From contig NZ_BSEV01000001.1 in assembly GCF_027922005.1 (NCBI RefSeq), positions 273,638 through 337,637 on the forward strand: a stretch of 64,000 nt of DNA. Reading direction: 5' to 3'. Source of the stretch: Streptosporangium carneum. Its GTDB lineage: Bacteria > Actinomycetota > Actinomycetes > Streptosporangiales > Streptosporangiaceae. Under the pieces are notes generated by a model. That model saw nothing but the letters and a program-made list of their open reading frames with translations. It was not told the origin of the DNA and did not search any database. Position numbers and translations under genes: made by a program. Positions 8,758 through 18,183 of the stretch are shown one piece after another; positions within the stretch are counted from its first letter, which is position 1; each line of letters begins with the position of its first letter.

Positions 8758-9633
8758 ATGGGGAAACGTCCCTGTAGACGGAGAGCGGCCCGACTTACGG
8801 CGGGGGCACTTCTGGCTCTGCAGATCTCGTTCATCGCGATGGCCTCGGACGGCAACGCCGCGGCCGGGACCGCGCACGCGCCGGTCGCCGTCATGGTCGT
8901 GGACCCGCCCGTGGTGGCCGGGACCGCGCGACGCGGCGTCGTCGGCGCTGTCGGCGGGGCGTACGACGTGGGCGTCCTGGAGACGGCCCGGCGCTACACC
9001 CGGGACCTGTACCGGCACGCCACCGCGCTGCGCGAGGCCGTCACGCCGCATGACGGCACCGTGCCCCGCAGGACCACCGTGTGGGCGCAGGAGGGACTGA
9101 GCGAGGCCCAGCCGCGGGAAAGGCTGGGCGGCGTCCAGGTCGCCGCCCAGCAGGCGCAGGAGACGCTGGAGACCCGGGAGGCGCCGCAGGGGAAGGCTCA
9201 CGGCGCGCAGGCGCGGGAGGAGGCGGCGCGCCGCGTGCCCACCGTACGGCTGGGCCACCTGCAGGCCACGCAGCGCCTGAGGCAGGCGGGCCTGGGCTGG
9301 AAGTCCTCGGGAGGGTGCGTCAACCGCAACGTGAGAGTGTGCACCTCGCTGGAGGCCGTCAGGACGGCGACCGTGACCAAGGTGATCGACCTGAAGCGCA
9401 GGAGCGGGTGCCCCGTCGTGATCACCGGAGGCACCGAAGTCGGGCACGCCCCGGGCCCCTACAGCCATCACGAGGGCTACAAGCTGGACATCAAGCCCAA
9501 CCGCTGCATCAGCGGCTACATCAAGCGCGAGTATCCCTACCAGCGGACGCGCGGTGACGGAGCCCCGCTCTACGGGGACTCGGAGACCGTCTACGCCAGG
9601 GAGCCCGACCACTGGGACATCCTCTTCCGCTGA
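8758..9633 (+). CDS. Secreted peptidase M15-type protein (D-Ala-D-Ala carboxypeptidase fold)
   Basis: 291 aa. Residues 1-36 look like a signal peptide (KRPCRRRAARLTAGALLAL). A Gln/Arg/Ala-rich helical region (90-165) follows, possibly coiled. The C-terminal 110 residues resemble the Hedgehog/DD-peptidase fold: CPVVITGG, then SHHEGYKLDIKPN (H-x6-D metal ligands) and EPDHWDILF (the DHW ending with the second His). Zinc-dependent cleavage of peptidoglycan peptides is the family role. AAGGGATAAC precedes the ATG. Four Cys in the domain (GGCVNRNVRVC, SGCPV, NRCIS) may form disulfides. Endolysin-like wall remodelling is inferred. Confidence 0.7.
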   Translation: MGKRPCRRRAARLTAGALLALQISFIAMASDGNAAAGTAHAPVAVMVVDPPVVAGTARRGVVGAVGGAYDVGVLETARRYTRDLYRHATALREAVTPHDGTVPRRTTVWAQEGLSEAQPRERLGGVQVAAQQAQETLETREAPQGKAHGAQAREEAARRVPTVRLGHLQATQRLRQAGLGWKSSGGCVNRNVRVCTSLEAVRTATVTKVIDLKRRSGCPVVITGGTEVGHAPGPYSHHEGYKLDIKPNRCISGYIKREYPYQRTRGDGAPLYGDSETVYAREPDHWDILFR

Positions 9634-9730
9634 CGCCCGGAGCTCCGCAGACGGCGTGAGGACCGCGTGAGGAGCGCGCCCGCCCCGCCCGCCATGGGCC
9701 CCCGGCCGCACGCCCGGGACCCGGCTCGTC

Positions 9731-9768
9731 CGCGCGCCGTACGGTGAACGTCCACCGTACGGCGCGCG
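9731..9768. terminator. First of two adjacent perfect hairpins between convergent genes
   Basis: A 16-bp perfect stem (CGCGCGCCGTACGGTG with its complement at 9753-9768) closes a 6-nt loop. It lies between the convergent M15 and asd genes and can act in both directions. Confidence 0.7.
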
Positions 9769-9771
9769 GCC

Positions 9772-9805
9772 CCACGCCGGGCCGCCCGCGGGCGGCCCGG
9801 CGTGG
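9772..9805. terminator. Second of two adjacent perfect hairpins
   Basis: A perfect 34-nt palindrome (CCACGCCGGGCCGCCC, GC, complement) lies 3 nt after the first hairpin and 5 nt before the asd stop. It is probably the asd terminator. Confidence 0.75.
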
Positions 9806-9809
9806 ACCG

Positions 9810-10877
9810 CTACGCGAACTCGGCCGCGACCAGCTCGGCGATCTCCGCCGCGTTCAGGGCCGCGCCCTTGCGGAGGTTGTCACCGCAGACGAACAGGTCG
9901 AGGGTGTTCGGGAAGTCGAGCGCCTGACGGATCCGGCCCACGTAGGTGGGGTCGGTGCCGACGACGTCCGCGGGGGTCGGGTAGACGCCGTTGGCCGGGT
10001 CGTCCATGACGACCACGGTCGGGGCGGCCTCCAGGATCCGGTAGGCGTCGGCGACGGTGATCTCGCGCTCGAAGGTCGCGTGCACGGTCAGCGAGTGGGT
10101 CGTGATCACCGGGACGCGGACGCAGGTCGCGGAGACCTTCAGGTCGTCGATCCCGAGGATCTTCCTGGACTCGTTGCGGAGCTTGATCTCCTCGGAGGCC
10201 CAACCGCCGTCCTTGAGCGAGCCCGCCCACGGGACGACGTTGAACGCGATCGGCGCGGGGAAGGGCGACTCGCCCTCGCCCAGCTTGTTCTGCAGGACCT
10301 TGCGAACGTCGCCCGCGGTCTGTCCGACCGTCCTGTCGCCCGCCAGCGCCTCGATCTCGTCGTAGAGGCGGGCCGAACCCGCGACGCCCGCGCCGGAGAC
10401 CGCCTGGTAGGAGGAGACGACCAGCTCGCGCAGGTTGTACTCCTCGTGGAGCGCGCCCATCGCGGCCATCATCGACAGCGTGGTGCAGTTGGGGGTCGAG
10501 ATGATGCCCAGCGGACGGTTGCGGGCGGCCTCGGGGTTGACCTCGGGCACGACCAGCGGGACCTCGGGGTTCATCCGGAAGGTGCCCGACTTGTCGATGG
10601 CGATCGCGCCGCGCTCGGCGGCGATCGGCACCCACGTCGCGGAGACCTCGTCCGGCACGTCGAAGATCGCGATGTCGACGCCGTCGAAGACCTCGGGGGT
10701 CAGCTCCTGGACGACCAGGTCCTCCCCGCGGACCCGCAGGACCTTGCCCGCGGACCTGGCGGACGCGACGAGCTTGATGTCGCCGTAGATGTCCTCGCGG
10801 GTGGAGATGATGTCGCGCATGACGGTGCCGACGGCACCGGTCGCGCCGATCAGAGCGAGAGTGGGCTTGCGGCTCAT
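9810..10877 (-). CDS. asd: Aspartate-semialdehyde dehydrogenase
   Basis: 355 aa. It catalyses NADPH reduction of aspartyl-4-phosphate to aspartate semialdehyde, the branch point to lysine/diaminopimelate, threonine and methionine. An N-terminal Rossmann motif [10 protein letters not shown] (11-20) and the catalytic Cys131 in [11 protein letters not shown] are visible; the C-terminal half contains the substrate-binding region, with conserved VPVITTHS. The start ATG overlaps the lysC stop by ATGA, so it is translationally coupled to aspartokinase. The length is normal for the family. Confidence 0.97.
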   Translation of the reverse strand: MSRKPTLALIGATGAVGTVMRDIISTREDIYGDIKLVASARSAGKVLRVRGEDLVVQELTPEVFDGVDIAIFDVPDEVSATWVPIAAERGAIAIDKSGTFRMNPEVPLVVPEVNPEAARNRPLGIISTPNCTTLSMMAAMGALHEEYNLRELVVSSYQAVSGAGVAGSARLYDEIEALAGDRTVGQTAGDVRKVLQNKLGEGESPFPAPIAFNVVPWAGSLKDGGWASEEIKLRNESRKILGIDDLKVSATCVRVPVITTHSLTVHATFEREITVADAYRILEAAPTVVVMDDPANGVYPTPADVVGTDPTYVGRIRQALDFPNTLDLFVCGDNLRKGAALNAAEIAELVAAEFA

Positions 10878-11395
10878 CGGCCGGTACCTCCGTAGATCAC
10901 AGCTTCAACCTGGTCGGCGTCGAGGTTGAACGCGCGGTGCGCGGCGCTGACGGCCGCGTCCACCTCGTCCTGCCCGACGATCACCGAGATGCGGATCTCC
11001 GAGGTGGAGATCATCTCGATGTTCACCCCCGCGTCGGCGAGGGCGGCGAAGAACGTCGCGGTGACGCCGGGGTGCGAGCGCATGCCCGCGCCGATCAGCG
11101 AGACCTTGCCGATCTGGTCGTCGAACAGCAGCGTCTCGAAGCCGATGTGCTGCTGGATCTTCTTCAGTGCGGTGAGGGCCGTGGAGCCGTCGCTCGCGGG
11201 CAGCGTGAAGGAGATGTCCGTCCGACCGGTCGCCGCCGCCGACACGTTCTGCACGATCATGTCGATGTTGACTTCGGCGTCGGCCAGCGTTTTGAAGATC
11301 GTGGCAGCCTCGCCGACCTTGTCGGGAACCCCGACAACGGTGATCTTGGCCTCGCTCCGGTCGTGCGCGACGCCGGAGATGATCGGCTGCTCCAT
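10874..11395 (-). CDS. lysC: Aspartokinase beta subunit (internal start within lysC)
   Basis: An in-frame ATG at 11395 ([17 protein letters not shown]) would give 173 aa made only of the ACT regulatory domains. AAGGA lies 7 nt before this ATG. Alpha2beta2 aspartokinases of actinobacteria and Bacillus use this arrangement, with a beta subunit of about 170 aa. The internal site is seen; expression of the product is inferred from the family. Confidence 0.7.
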   Translation of the reverse strand: MEQPIISGVAHDRSEAKITVVGVPDKVGEAATIFKTLADAEVNIDMIVQNVSAAATGRTDISFTLPASDGSTALTALKKIQQHIGFETLLFDDQIGKVSLIGAGMRSHPGVTATFFAALADAGVNIEMISTSEIRISVIVGQDEVDAAVSAAHRAFNLDADQVEAVIYGGTGR

Positions 11396-12148
11396 CTGTG
11401 TTCCTTCACTGTCGGGGTCGGAGGTGACCCACGTGCCTTCCTTGGTGCTGAACGAGCTTCTTACGTGGATCGGCAGGTCGAAACGGCGGGCGTACTCGAC
11501 GCAGCGCAGATGCAGGATCTTGGCGCCGCAGGCCGCCATCTCCATCATCTCCTCGTAGGAGATCTTGGGGATCTTGCGGGCGACCGGGACGATGCGCGGG
11601 TCCGCGGTGAAGACGCCGTCCACGTCGGTGTAGATCTCGCACACGTCGGCCTCGAGGGCCGCGGCGAGTGCGACGGCGGTCGTGTCGGAGCCGCCACGGC
11701 CGAGCGTGGTGATGTCCTTGGTGTCCTGGGAGACCCCCTGGAACCCGGCCACGATCGCCACCTGGCCGCCGTCGAGAGCCTCGCGGATCCGGCCCGGCGT
11801 CACGTCGATGATGCGGGCGCGGCCGTGCGAGGAGTCGGTGATCACACCCGCCTGGGAGCCGGTGAACGAGCGCGCCTCCTGGCCCAGGTTGGCGATCGCC
11901 ATCGCCAGCAGCGCCATCGAGATGCGCTCACCGGAGGTGAGGAGCATGTCGAGCTCGCGCCCCGGCGGCAGCGGCGAGACCTGCTGGGCGAGGTCCAGCA
12001 GTTCGTCGGTGGTGTCGCCCATCGCCGAGACGATCACCACGACGTCGTTGCCGGCTTTTTTCGTCGCGACGATCCGCTGGGCGACCCGCTTGATGCAGGA
12101 CGCGTCGGCGACGGACGAACCACCGTACTTCTGAACAACGAGCGCCAC
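10874..12148 (-). CDS. lysC: Aspartokinase, alpha subunit (full length)
   Basis: 424 aa from GTG 12148 (GGAG 8 nt upstream; a longer frame to 12166 has no ribosome site). It phosphorylates aspartate at the first step of the aspartate pathway. The N-terminal kinase domain starts [13 protein letters not shown] and has [14 protein letters not shown] and [20 protein letters not shown]. The C-terminal half has two ACT domains that mediate lysine/threonine feedback. First gene of a lysC-asd pair. As in Corynebacterium, an internal in-frame start gives a separate beta subunit (next entry). Confidence 0.96.
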   Translation of the reverse strand: MALVVQKYGGSSVADASCIKRVAQRIVATKKAGNDVVVIVSAMGDTTDELLDLAQQVSPLPPGRELDMLLTSGERISMALLAMAIANLGQEARSFTGSQAGVITDSSHGRARIIDVTPGRIREALDGGQVAIVAGFQGVSQDTKDITTLGRGGSDTTAVALAAALEADVCEIYTDVDGVFTADPRIVPVARKIPKISYEEMMEMAACGAKILHLRCVEYARRFDLPIHVRSSFSTKEGTWVTSDPDSEGTQMEQPIISGVAHDRSEAKITVVGVPDKVGEAATIFKTLADAEVNIDMIVQNVSAAATGRTDISFTLPASDGSTALTALKKIQQHIGFETLLFDDQIGKVSLIGAGMRSHPGVTATFFAALADAGVNIEMISTSEIRISVIVGQDEVDAAVSAAHRAFNLDADQVEAVIYGGTGR

Positions 12149-12239
12149 GAGATGTCTCCGAAGCAATCTAGGGCTGTGGAGCTCTCAGTCTACTGGCGCA
12201 CCGGTAGAGCACTTCTGGTTTGGCCCACTATGTGGACAA

Positions 12240-12770
12240 TCACACTGTTGTGCGCTCTTCTGCCACGTCCAACCTCGTGTGGGCGACAAGTGCCTGAAGG
12301 GCACGCATGGCCGCTCCCGCGTGGTTGCCCCACGTGTTGAAGTAGGAGTACTGCCACCACCACAGCGCCTCGAGGGGACGGCCCGCCTGGTAGTGCCTGA
12401 GCCCGTGCAGAAGGTCGGCCGCCACGGCCGTCAGGTCGTCGGAGAGGCGGTACGGCGTGACCGAGGTGTCCTTGTAGGGATCGAAGACCTCGGCGTAGTC
12501 GTCCACCGGGCCGAGCCGCTCGGCCAGGGCCGTGCGGACGGCGTCGACGTCCGGGTCCTCGCTCAGGTGCGGCTCCCAGTTGCCCGACAGGATCACGTCC
12601 TGGCTGGCGCCGAGCTGCGCGCCCGCCGAGCTGACCTGTGCGACCTCCACCAGCAGCAACGGCAGGATGGCGTCGCCGCCCTCGCCACCCGCCAGCCTGG
12701 TCAGGCCGTCGATGTAGTTCTCCGCGTGCCCGGCGACGTTTTCCGCCAGGGCACCCCATGCGTCAGACAT
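12240..12770 (-). CDS. DUF5063 domain protein
   Basis: 176 aa from ATG 12770, which overlaps the recR stop by 8 nt; the frame stays open upstream but that part only overlaps recR. It is acidic and helical, with [18 protein letters not shown], a conserved [12 protein letters not shown] segment and the Trp-rich [19 protein letters not shown] near residue 130. The DUF5063 family is found beside recR in actinobacteria; its function is unknown. It is the third gene of a ybaB-recR-DUF5063 run. Confidence 0.8.
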   Translation of the reverse strand: MSDAWGALAENVAGHAENYIDGLTRLAGGEGGDAILPLLLVEVAQVSSAGAQLGASQDVILSGNWEPHLSEDPDVDAVRTALAERLGPVDDYAEVFDPYKDTSVTPYRLSDDLTAVAADLLHGLRHYQAGRPLEALWWWQYSYFNTWGNHAGAAMRALQALVAHTRLDVAEERTTV

Positions 12771-13362
12771 CCAGCAGCCTCCTACCCTCGAACGCGCGGC
12801 CCAGGGTGACCTCGTCGGCGTATTCGAGGTCACCGCCCACGGGCAGGCCGCTGGCCAGTCGTGTGACCCTCAGACCCATCGGCTTCACCAGACGGGCGAG
12901 ATAGGTCGCCGTCGCCTCCCCCTCCAGGTTGGGGTCGGTGGCGAGGATCAACTCGGTGACCTGGCCGTCGGCCAGGCGCGTCATCAGCTCCCGGATGCGC
13001 AGGTCGTCGGGACCCACCCCGTCGATGGGGCTGATCGCCCCGCCGAGCACGTGGTAGCGGCCCCTGAACTCGCGGGTCTTCTCGATCGCCACGACGTCCT
13101 TCGACTCTTCGACGACGCAGATCACGTGGGGATCGCGCCGGGCGTCACGGCAGATCCGGCACTCCTCCTCCGCCGCGACGTTCCCGCAGATCCGGCAGAA
13201 GCGGACCTTGTCCTTGACCTCGAGCAGCGCGTGGGCGAGCCGTTTCACGTCGGCGGGCTCGGCGGCCAGCAGGTGGAAGGCGATGCGCTGCGCGCTCTTC
13301 GGACCGACGCCGGGCAGCATGCCCAGCTCGTCGATCAGGTTCTGGACGACCCCCTCGTACAT
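12763..13362 (-). CDS. recR: Recombination mediator protein RecR
   Basis: 199 aa, full length. It acts with RecF/RecO in loading RecA at gaps. An N-terminal HhH region ([19 protein letters not shown]), a four-Cys zinc finger (Cys56, 59, 68, 71: [16 protein letters not shown]) and a Toprim domain beginning [15 protein letters not shown] are all intact, as is the C-terminal [19 protein letters not shown]. It lies 4 nt after ybaB, an arrangement conserved across bacteria. Confidence 0.97.
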   Translation of the reverse strand: MYEGVVQNLIDELGMLPGVGPKSAQRIAFHLLAAEPADVKRLAHALLEVKDKVRFCRICGNVAAEEECRICRDARRDPHVICVVEESKDVVAIEKTREFRGRYHVLGGAISPIDGVGPDDLRIRELMTRLADGQVTELILATDPNLEGEATATYLARLVKPMGLRVTRLASGLPVGGDLEYADEVTLGRAFEGRRLLDV

Positions 13363-13366
13363 GGCT

Positions 13367-13720
13367 TCAGAACCCGGGCAGCTGGCCGAGGCCGCTCCCG
13401 CCTCCCAGCCCCTGCGCGAGCGGTCCGAGCTTCTCCTGCTGGAGGTCGGCGGCGGCGCGCACGGCGTCCCTGATCGCCGCGATGACCAGGTCGGCGATGG
13501 TGTCGGCCGTCTCCTGGGGGTCGCCGGGGTCGACGGCCTCGGGACTGATCCTCAGTTCGAGCAGTTCACCGCCCCCGTTGACCGTGGCCACGACCAGGCC
13601 TCCGCCCGCCGAGCCCTCGACCTGGGCGTCGTTCAACTCCTGCTGGGCGCTCACAAGCTGCTGTTGCATGAGCTGTGCCTGCTCCAGCAGTTGCTGCAGG
13701 TTGACATCCCCTGGATTCAC
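13367..13720 (-). CDS. ybaB: YbaB/EbfC nucleoid-associated protein
   Basis: 117 aa from GTG 13720 with AGGAG about 10 nt upstream. The coiled-coil start [20 protein letters not shown] and the core [20 protein letters not shown] match YbaB/EbfC, a small DNA-binding dimer encoded immediately upstream of recR. The C-terminal tail is Gly-rich ([17 protein letters not shown]), as usual in actinobacteria. Confidence 0.93.
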   Translation of the reverse strand: MNPGDVNLQQLLEQAQLMQQQLVSAQQELNDAQVEGSAGGGLVVATVNGGGELLELRISPEAVDPGDPQETADTIADLVIAAIRDAVRAAADLQQEKLGPLAQGLGGGSGLGQLPGF

Positions 13721-14072
13721 CGTCGTGTGCTCCTCATCCGTGACGTCAGTCGTCACGAGCCTACGGGGTCCGTGGCAGGTGTTGCACTGGCGCATGCCCG
13801 TGTTCCCCAGGGACGGCGGCTAAACCCGCCCGCCCGGTCCGGGCCGACGGCCGCGCCGGGTCCCGGCCCCCCTCCAAGACGTCCGGGACCCGACGTCACA
13901 CGCACCGGAGCGGCCGCACACGGCGGCGTGTGCTCAGAAGGTATCCGACGCCACGTTGCACACACGTTGCGATCGTTCAATCACCCTCCGCACTCCCTTT
14001 TGGCGGAACCGGTTGCGGCCGACCGCCCGCACCGCCGATGCTTCGGCAATCGGCCCGACCCTGGAGAGGCAC
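13721..14072. other. Divergent intergenic region ybaB / GAF regulator
   Basis: 352 nt without a gene. It contains a GC-rich stretch with inverted segments (CGGGTCCCGG; TCCGGGACCCG) around 13855-13900 and a direct repeat ACGTTGC at 13953-13959 and 13964-13970 (11 bp apart, on one helical face), about 105 nt before the GAF gene. The direct repeat is a candidate operator. GGAGAG precedes ATG 14073. Confidence 0.4.
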
Positions 14073-15545
14073 ATGTCCGGCAGCCGCCCGGGAGCCGTCC
14101 CGGACATCAACGCCCACTCGGTACGGCTGCGCCGTCTGCACGAGGCCGCCCTGGACGGCGCACGCCCCCGGGGCGAGACGCCGCGAAGCCTGATCTCCGC
14201 CTCATGGCGCAGGTCCATGGACGCGGGGGTCGACCCGGAGACCCGATCCGCCCCGCCCGCCTTCGAACGACGGGATCTCCGGGACGTCCGCTCCCGCCAC
14301 CCCATGGGGGACCTGCTGCCGCTCATCGCCGGGACCCTCCTGGACGCCGCCTCCGCGAGCGCGCACATCCTGATGGTCACCGACGAGGAGGGCCGGGTGC
14401 TCTGGCGCGACGGCGACCGCGAGGTGATGCGCACGGCGGACGAGGTGGGGCTGGCCGACGGCTTCCACTGGGGCGAGCACGCGATCGGGACGAACGGCAT
14501 GGGCACCGCGCTCGCGACCCGGCGACCCGTCCACGTCTTCTCGGCCGAGCACCTGGTCAGGGCGCTCCACTCCTGGTCGTGCTCCGCCGCGCCGATCGTC
14601 GACCCCGACGGCGGGCAGGTGCTCGGCTGCGTCGACATGAGCGGGAGCATGCACGCCCTGCACCCCGCGACCGTGGCCCTCGTCGAGACCACGGCGCGTC
14701 TGGCCGAGAGCCACCTCGCGCTGCGCATGCGCGAGCGCGACGACGTGTTCCGCGCGCGCAACGACAGGCACCTGCGGGCGCTGCGGGGCGAACCCGGCGC
14801 CCTGGTCACCGCGACGGGACGCGTCGTCTCCTGTGACAGGACCCGGCAGTGGGGCGACCGCGTCCGCCTGCCCGGGTCCGGCGACCGGGTGGTCCTGCCG
14901 GACGGCGGAACCGCGTTGCTCTCCCCCCTCGACGGCGGCTTCCTGCTCCGTCTCCCCGAGCGGGCGCACGCCCCCACCCTGACCCTGTCCTTCCTCGGCA
15001 CGGACCACCCGGACGCCGACCTCGACGGCCTCCGCGTCCCGCTGTCCCCGCGCCACGCCGAGATCCTCACCCTGCTGGCCCTCAACCCCCGGGGCACGAC
15101 CGCCGACCAGCTCTCCTTCCACCTGTACGGCGACGCGGGCAACCCGGTGACCGCCCGCGCGGAGATCCACCGGCTGCGCGTCCAGCTCGGCCCCGTCATC
15201 GCCGCCAGGCCGTACCGCCTGACGTGCGCGGTGCGGGCCGACTTCCTCGACCTCAGGCGTCTGCTCGCGGAGAAGGACGCCGCCGCGGTCGCCCATGCCT
15301 ACCGGGGGCCGCTGCTGCCCCGTTCCGAGGCTCCCGCGGTGCGCGGCGAGCGAGAGGAGCTCGAAGGCCGGGTCCGCGCCCACCTGCTGTCACGAGGCTC
15401 CCCCGACGACCTGTGGACCTACGCGAACACCGAACACGCCAGGAACGACGTCCACGTCCTGGAACGCCTCCTCGTCATGCTCCCCCACGACGACCACCGC
15501 GCCGCGGTCGCCCGGATCCGCCTGTCCGCGCTCGCCCTCCACTGA
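14073..15545 (+). CDS. GAF-domain transcriptional regulator (AcoR-like, without sigma-54 domain)
   Basis: 490 aa from ATG 14073 (GGAGAG 6 nt before). The N-terminal part (SLISASWRRSMDAGVDPE) and the GAF domain (about 80-215, with FHWGEHAIGTNGMGTALATR and CSAAPIVDPDGGQVLGCVD) match the sensory half of AcoR-type activators. The AAA+ domain is missing; instead there is a winged-helix-like region (330-400: LSPRHAEILTLLALNPRG). Such GAF-HTH proteins in actinobacteria usually control nearby aldehyde or alcohol dehydrogenases, but none is adjacent here. It lies opposite to, and between, dnaX and ybaB. Confidence 0.8.
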   Translation: MSGSRPGAVPDINAHSVRLRRLHEAALDGARPRGETPRSLISASWRRSMDAGVDPETRSAPPAFERRDLRDVRSRHPMGDLLPLIAGTLLDAASASAHILMVTDEEGRVLWRDGDREVMRTADEVGLADGFHWGEHAIGTNGMGTALATRRPVHVFSAEHLVRALHSWSCSAAPIVDPDGGQVLGCVDMSGSMHALHPATVALVETTARLAESHLALRMRERDDVFRARNDRHLRALRGEPGALVTATGRVVSCDRTRQWGDRVRLPGSGDRVVLPDGGTALLSPLDGGFLLRLPERAHAPTLTLSFLGTDHPDADLDGLRVPLSPRHAEILTLLALNPRGTTADQLSFHLYGDAGNPVTARAEIHRLRVQLGPVIAARPYRLTCAVRADFLDLRRLLAEKDAAAVAHAYRGPLLPRSEAPAVRGEREELEGRVRAHLLSRGSPDDLWTYANTEHARNDVHVLERLLVMLPHDDHRAAVARIRLSALALH

Positions 15546-15576
15546 CCTCTCACGCCTCTCACCGCGCGCCGTCGCG

Positions 15577-15626
15577 TTCGAGATCCCCACGACGCCGGGA
15601 CTTCGAGATCCCTACGACGCCGGGAC
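15577..15626. repeat. 25-bp tandem duplication
   Basis: Two copies (15577-15601, 15602-15626) of a unit containing TTCGAGATCCC-ACGACGCC, with one mismatch, 31 nt after the GAF regulator stop and 31 nt before the dnaX stop. Confidence 0.85.
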
Positions 15627-15657
15627 GGAGAGCGGCGGGGCCGCCGCGGGCCGGGCG

Positions 15658-17853
15658 TCAGGTGTGGTCGATCTCGCCGATGATCTGGCCGCCGAGCTCG
15701 CGCTGGATGAGGGCCATGCCGCTGAGCGCGTCGACGTCCGCGTCGGCGTCGTTCAGCGGGTCGACCTCGTCGGTGTCGGAGGCGGGGGCGCGCCCCGGGA
15801 CGGTCTCCGGCCAGGCGGACCTGTTGCCTCCGGCTTTCGGGCCCGTCTGTGCGGCGGCCATGGCCGCGGAGCGCGCGGCGGCGAGGCCGGGGCTCGGAGA
15901 GGGAGGCGACCCGGGGTCGTCGGGAAGCGGCGCGTCGGGCCAGGACTCGTCGGTCGCGGGCGGGGCCTGGCGGACCTGGGCCTGAGGACCCGTGTGAGAG
16001 GCCTGCGGGCTCCCCTGGCCGCCGTGCGCCCCCGGAGCCGGAGCGGCCGCAGCGACGGACGTGGGGCCCTGCGCGGGCTCCTGGCGCGGCTGGACGGGGG
16101 GCCGCGGCGGGGCGGCGGGAGGACGCGCGCCACCGGACGGCGCGGGCGCGCCGCCGACGACGGCCTCGACTTTCCAGTTTCCGCCGAGCACGTCCTGCAG
16201 CGCCGCGGCGACCACGACGTCCTTGCCGCCGCCGGTGAAGTTCCGCATCGCGCCCACCTGGGCGAACCCGAGCGTGACGACCTTGCCTTCGACGCCCACG
16301 ACCTGGGCGTTGGTGTTGACGTTCGCCCAGACGACGATGCTGCGCTGCTTGAGAACCCCGAGCACCTGCGGCCAGGCCTGCTGGACGGATCCGACCTCCG
16401 CTCCGGAGACCGGCGCGGACACCGCCGCGCCCGAGGGCTGACCCGGCGGCTGGCTCGGCGGCTGGGAGGCCTGCTGTGCGCCCTGCTGGGTCTGCGCCTG
16501 CGGTACGCCGGCGCTCTGGCCCCCCGGCCTGGTGGGAGCGGGCCAGTCGTCGTTCCCGGAGCCGGAGCGGGCGGGCGGGGCGGTCGGGGCGGGCGCTGTG
16601 GAGATCACCTGAACGGGAGCCGGGACGGCCGCCGCGGGGGCCTGCGCGACGACGGGAACGGCCATGGGCGCCTGCGCGGCCACGGGGAGGGCCGCGACGC
16701 CGCCCTTCTCAAGGCGCTCGAGCCTGGCGAGCAGCGCCGCCTCGCCCTGCGCGACCCCGGGAAGAAGCGTCCTGGCGCACATCAGCTCGAGCAGCAGCCG
16801 CGGCGAGGCCGCGCCGCGCATCTCGATCAGGCCCGCGTTGAAGATCTCCGCGGCGCGGGTCAGCTCGGCCGGGCCCATCGAGGCGGCCTGCGCCTGGAGC
16901 CGCTCCAGCTCGTCGCCGGGCCGGTCGAGCAGGCCGCTGGTCGCCGCCTCGGGCACGTTGGCCAGGATCACCAGGTCGCGGAAACGCTCCAGCAGGTCCA
17001 TCGCGAACCGGCGGGGGTCGTGGCCCCCCTCGATCACCCGGTTCACGGTCTGGAAGACCTTCGCGCCGTCACGGGCGGCGAAGGCGGCGATCATGTCGTC
17101 GAGCAGGTCCCCGTCGGTGTAGCCCAGCAGGGAGACCGCGCGCGCGTACGTGATGCCCGCCTCGTCCGATCCCGCGAACAGCTGGTCGAGGATCGAGAGC
17201 GAGTCACGTGCCGACCCGGCGCCCGCCCTGACCACCAGCGGCAGCGCGGCGGGCTCGAAGGGGACGTTCTCCGAGGTGAGGATCTCCTCCATGAGCGTGC
17301 GCAGCGCCGCGGGCGGGATCAGCCTGAACGGGTAGTGGTGGGTCCGGGACTTGATCGTCCCGATGACCTTCTCCGGCTCGGTGGTCGCGAAGACGAACTT
17401 CAGGTGCGGAGGAGGCTCCTCGACGAGCTTGAGCAGCGCGTTGAAACCCTCACGGGTCACCATGTGCGCCTCGTCGATGATGTAGATCTTGAAGCGCGCG
17501 GACACAGGCGCGAAGAAGGCCCGCTCCCGCAGGTCGCGGGCGTCGTCCACGCCACCGTGCGACGCGGCGTCGATCTCGATGACGTCGAGGTGTCCGGGGC
17601 CGGTCGGGGCCAGCGCCACGCAGGAGTCGCACTCCCCGCAGGGGTCGGGAGTCGGGCCCTTCTCGCAGTTCAGCGAGCGGGCCAGGATGCGGGCGCTGGA
17701 GGTCTTGCCGCAACCCCTCGGCCCGCTGAACAGGTAGGCGTGGTTGATCCGGCCGCTCCGCAGCGCCTGCCGCAGCGGCTCGGTGACGTGCTCCTGACCC
17801 TTGACCTCCGCGAAGGTCCCGGGCCGGTACTTTCGGTACAGCGCAAGACTCAT
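15658..17853 (-). CDS. dnaX: DNA polymerase III subunits gamma/tau
   Basis: 731 aa from ATG 17853. It is the clamp-loader ATPase of the replicative polymerase. Walker A GPRGCGKTS (44-52), zinc-binding Cys at 63, 72, 75 and 78, DEAH box IIDEAHMV (around 123-130), and the sensor region LKFVFATTEPEKV are present. Beyond residue about 370 the tau region is long, Pro/Ala/Gln-rich and low complexity, as in other actinobacteria, ending with a short conserved helical tail (GMALIQRELGGQIIGEI). The SRP RNA gene lies immediately upstream on the same strand. Confidence 0.96.
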   Translation of the reverse strand: MSLALYRKYRPGTFAEVKGQEHVTEPLRQALRSGRINHAYLFSGPRGCGKTSSARILARSLNCEKGPTPDPCGECDSCVALAPTGPGHLDVIEIDAASHGGVDDARDLRERAFFAPVSARFKIYIIDEAHMVTREGFNALLKLVEEPPPHLKFVFATTEPEKVIGTIKSRTHHYPFRLIPPAALRTLMEEILTSENVPFEPAALPLVVRAGAGSARDSLSILDQLFAGSDEAGITYARAVSLLGYTDGDLLDDMIAAFAARDGAKVFQTVNRVIEGGHDPRRFAMDLLERFRDLVILANVPEAATSGLLDRPGDELERLQAQAASMGPAELTRAAEIFNAGLIEMRGAASPRLLLELMCARTLLPGVAQGEAALLARLERLEKGGVAALPVAAQAPMAVPVVAQAPAAAVPAPVQVISTAPAPTAPPARSGSGNDDWPAPTRPGGQSAGVPQAQTQQGAQQASQPPSQPPGQPSGAAVSAPVSGAEVGSVQQAWPQVLGVLKQRSIVVWANVNTNAQVVGVEGKVVTLGFAQVGAMRNFTGGGKDVVVAAALQDVLGGNWKVEAVVGGAPAPSGGARPPAAPPRPPVQPRQEPAQGPTSVAAAAPAPGAHGGQGSPQASHTGPQAQVRQAPPATDESWPDAPLPDDPGSPPSPSPGLAAARSAAMAAAQTGPKAGGNRSAWPETVPGRAPASDTDEVDPLNDADADVDALSGMALIQRELGGQIIGEIDHT

Positions 17854-17890
17854 GCGACGATCCCACCTGCGAGGGAGCCTGAAACGAAGA

Positions 17891-17977
17891 GACCCCTCGC
17901 ACACCCGCCAGAGCCTGCTTATCCTTGCTGCCTTCCGGCCCTGGGGAGGTTCACAGGATGACGCCGCGCGAGGGGTC
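17891..17977 (-). ncRNA. ffs: Signal recognition particle RNA (4.5S type)
   Basis: Read on the minus strand, ends GACCCCTCGC and GCGAGGGGTC pair to close the hairpin, and the apical domain carries GTGAACC, GGCCGGAAGGCAGCA and AAGGATAAGCAGG, the conserved loops that bind Ffh and FtsY. The small single-hairpin form of about 90 nt is typical of actinobacteria. It lies just upstream of dnaX, a position seen in other actinobacteria. Confidence 0.92.
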
Positions 17978-18076
17978 CGGGCACAGTCTAGCCTCTGATC
18001 CGACTGCTCGGGGCCGCGAACGCGGGGCGCGAATATGTGGTCAACGCACTCCTGAAAGTTCGGTAAGCTTCTCCAC

Positions 18077-18162
18077 GGAGGATTCGCCTAGTTGGCCTAG
18101 GGCGCACGCTTGGAAAGCGTGTTGGGGGCAACCCCTCAGGAGTTCGAATCTCCTATCCTCCG
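18077..18162 (+). tRNA. tRNA-Ser (anticodon GGA)
   Basis: 86 nt class II tRNA. Acceptor GGAGGAT pairs with ATCCTCC, discriminator G. Anticodon stem CACGC/GCGTG with loop TTGGAAA puts GGA at 18112-18114 (decodes UCC/UCU). The long variable arm is TTGGGGGCAACCCCTC; the T loop is TTCGAAT. CCA is not encoded. Confidence 0.96.
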
Positions 18163-18183
18163 CGCTTGGTTGAGCAGCAGAAA

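Noticed and set aside
10880-12240. Lysine or other riboswitch upstream of lysC
   Set aside because: Only about 90 nt separate lysC from the neighbouring gene, with no conserved riboswitch fold visible; feedback is by the ACT domains.
15295-17961. 888-codon plus-strand open frame
   Set aside because: Antisense to dnaX with only low-complexity Arg/Gly content. No ribosome site or domain.
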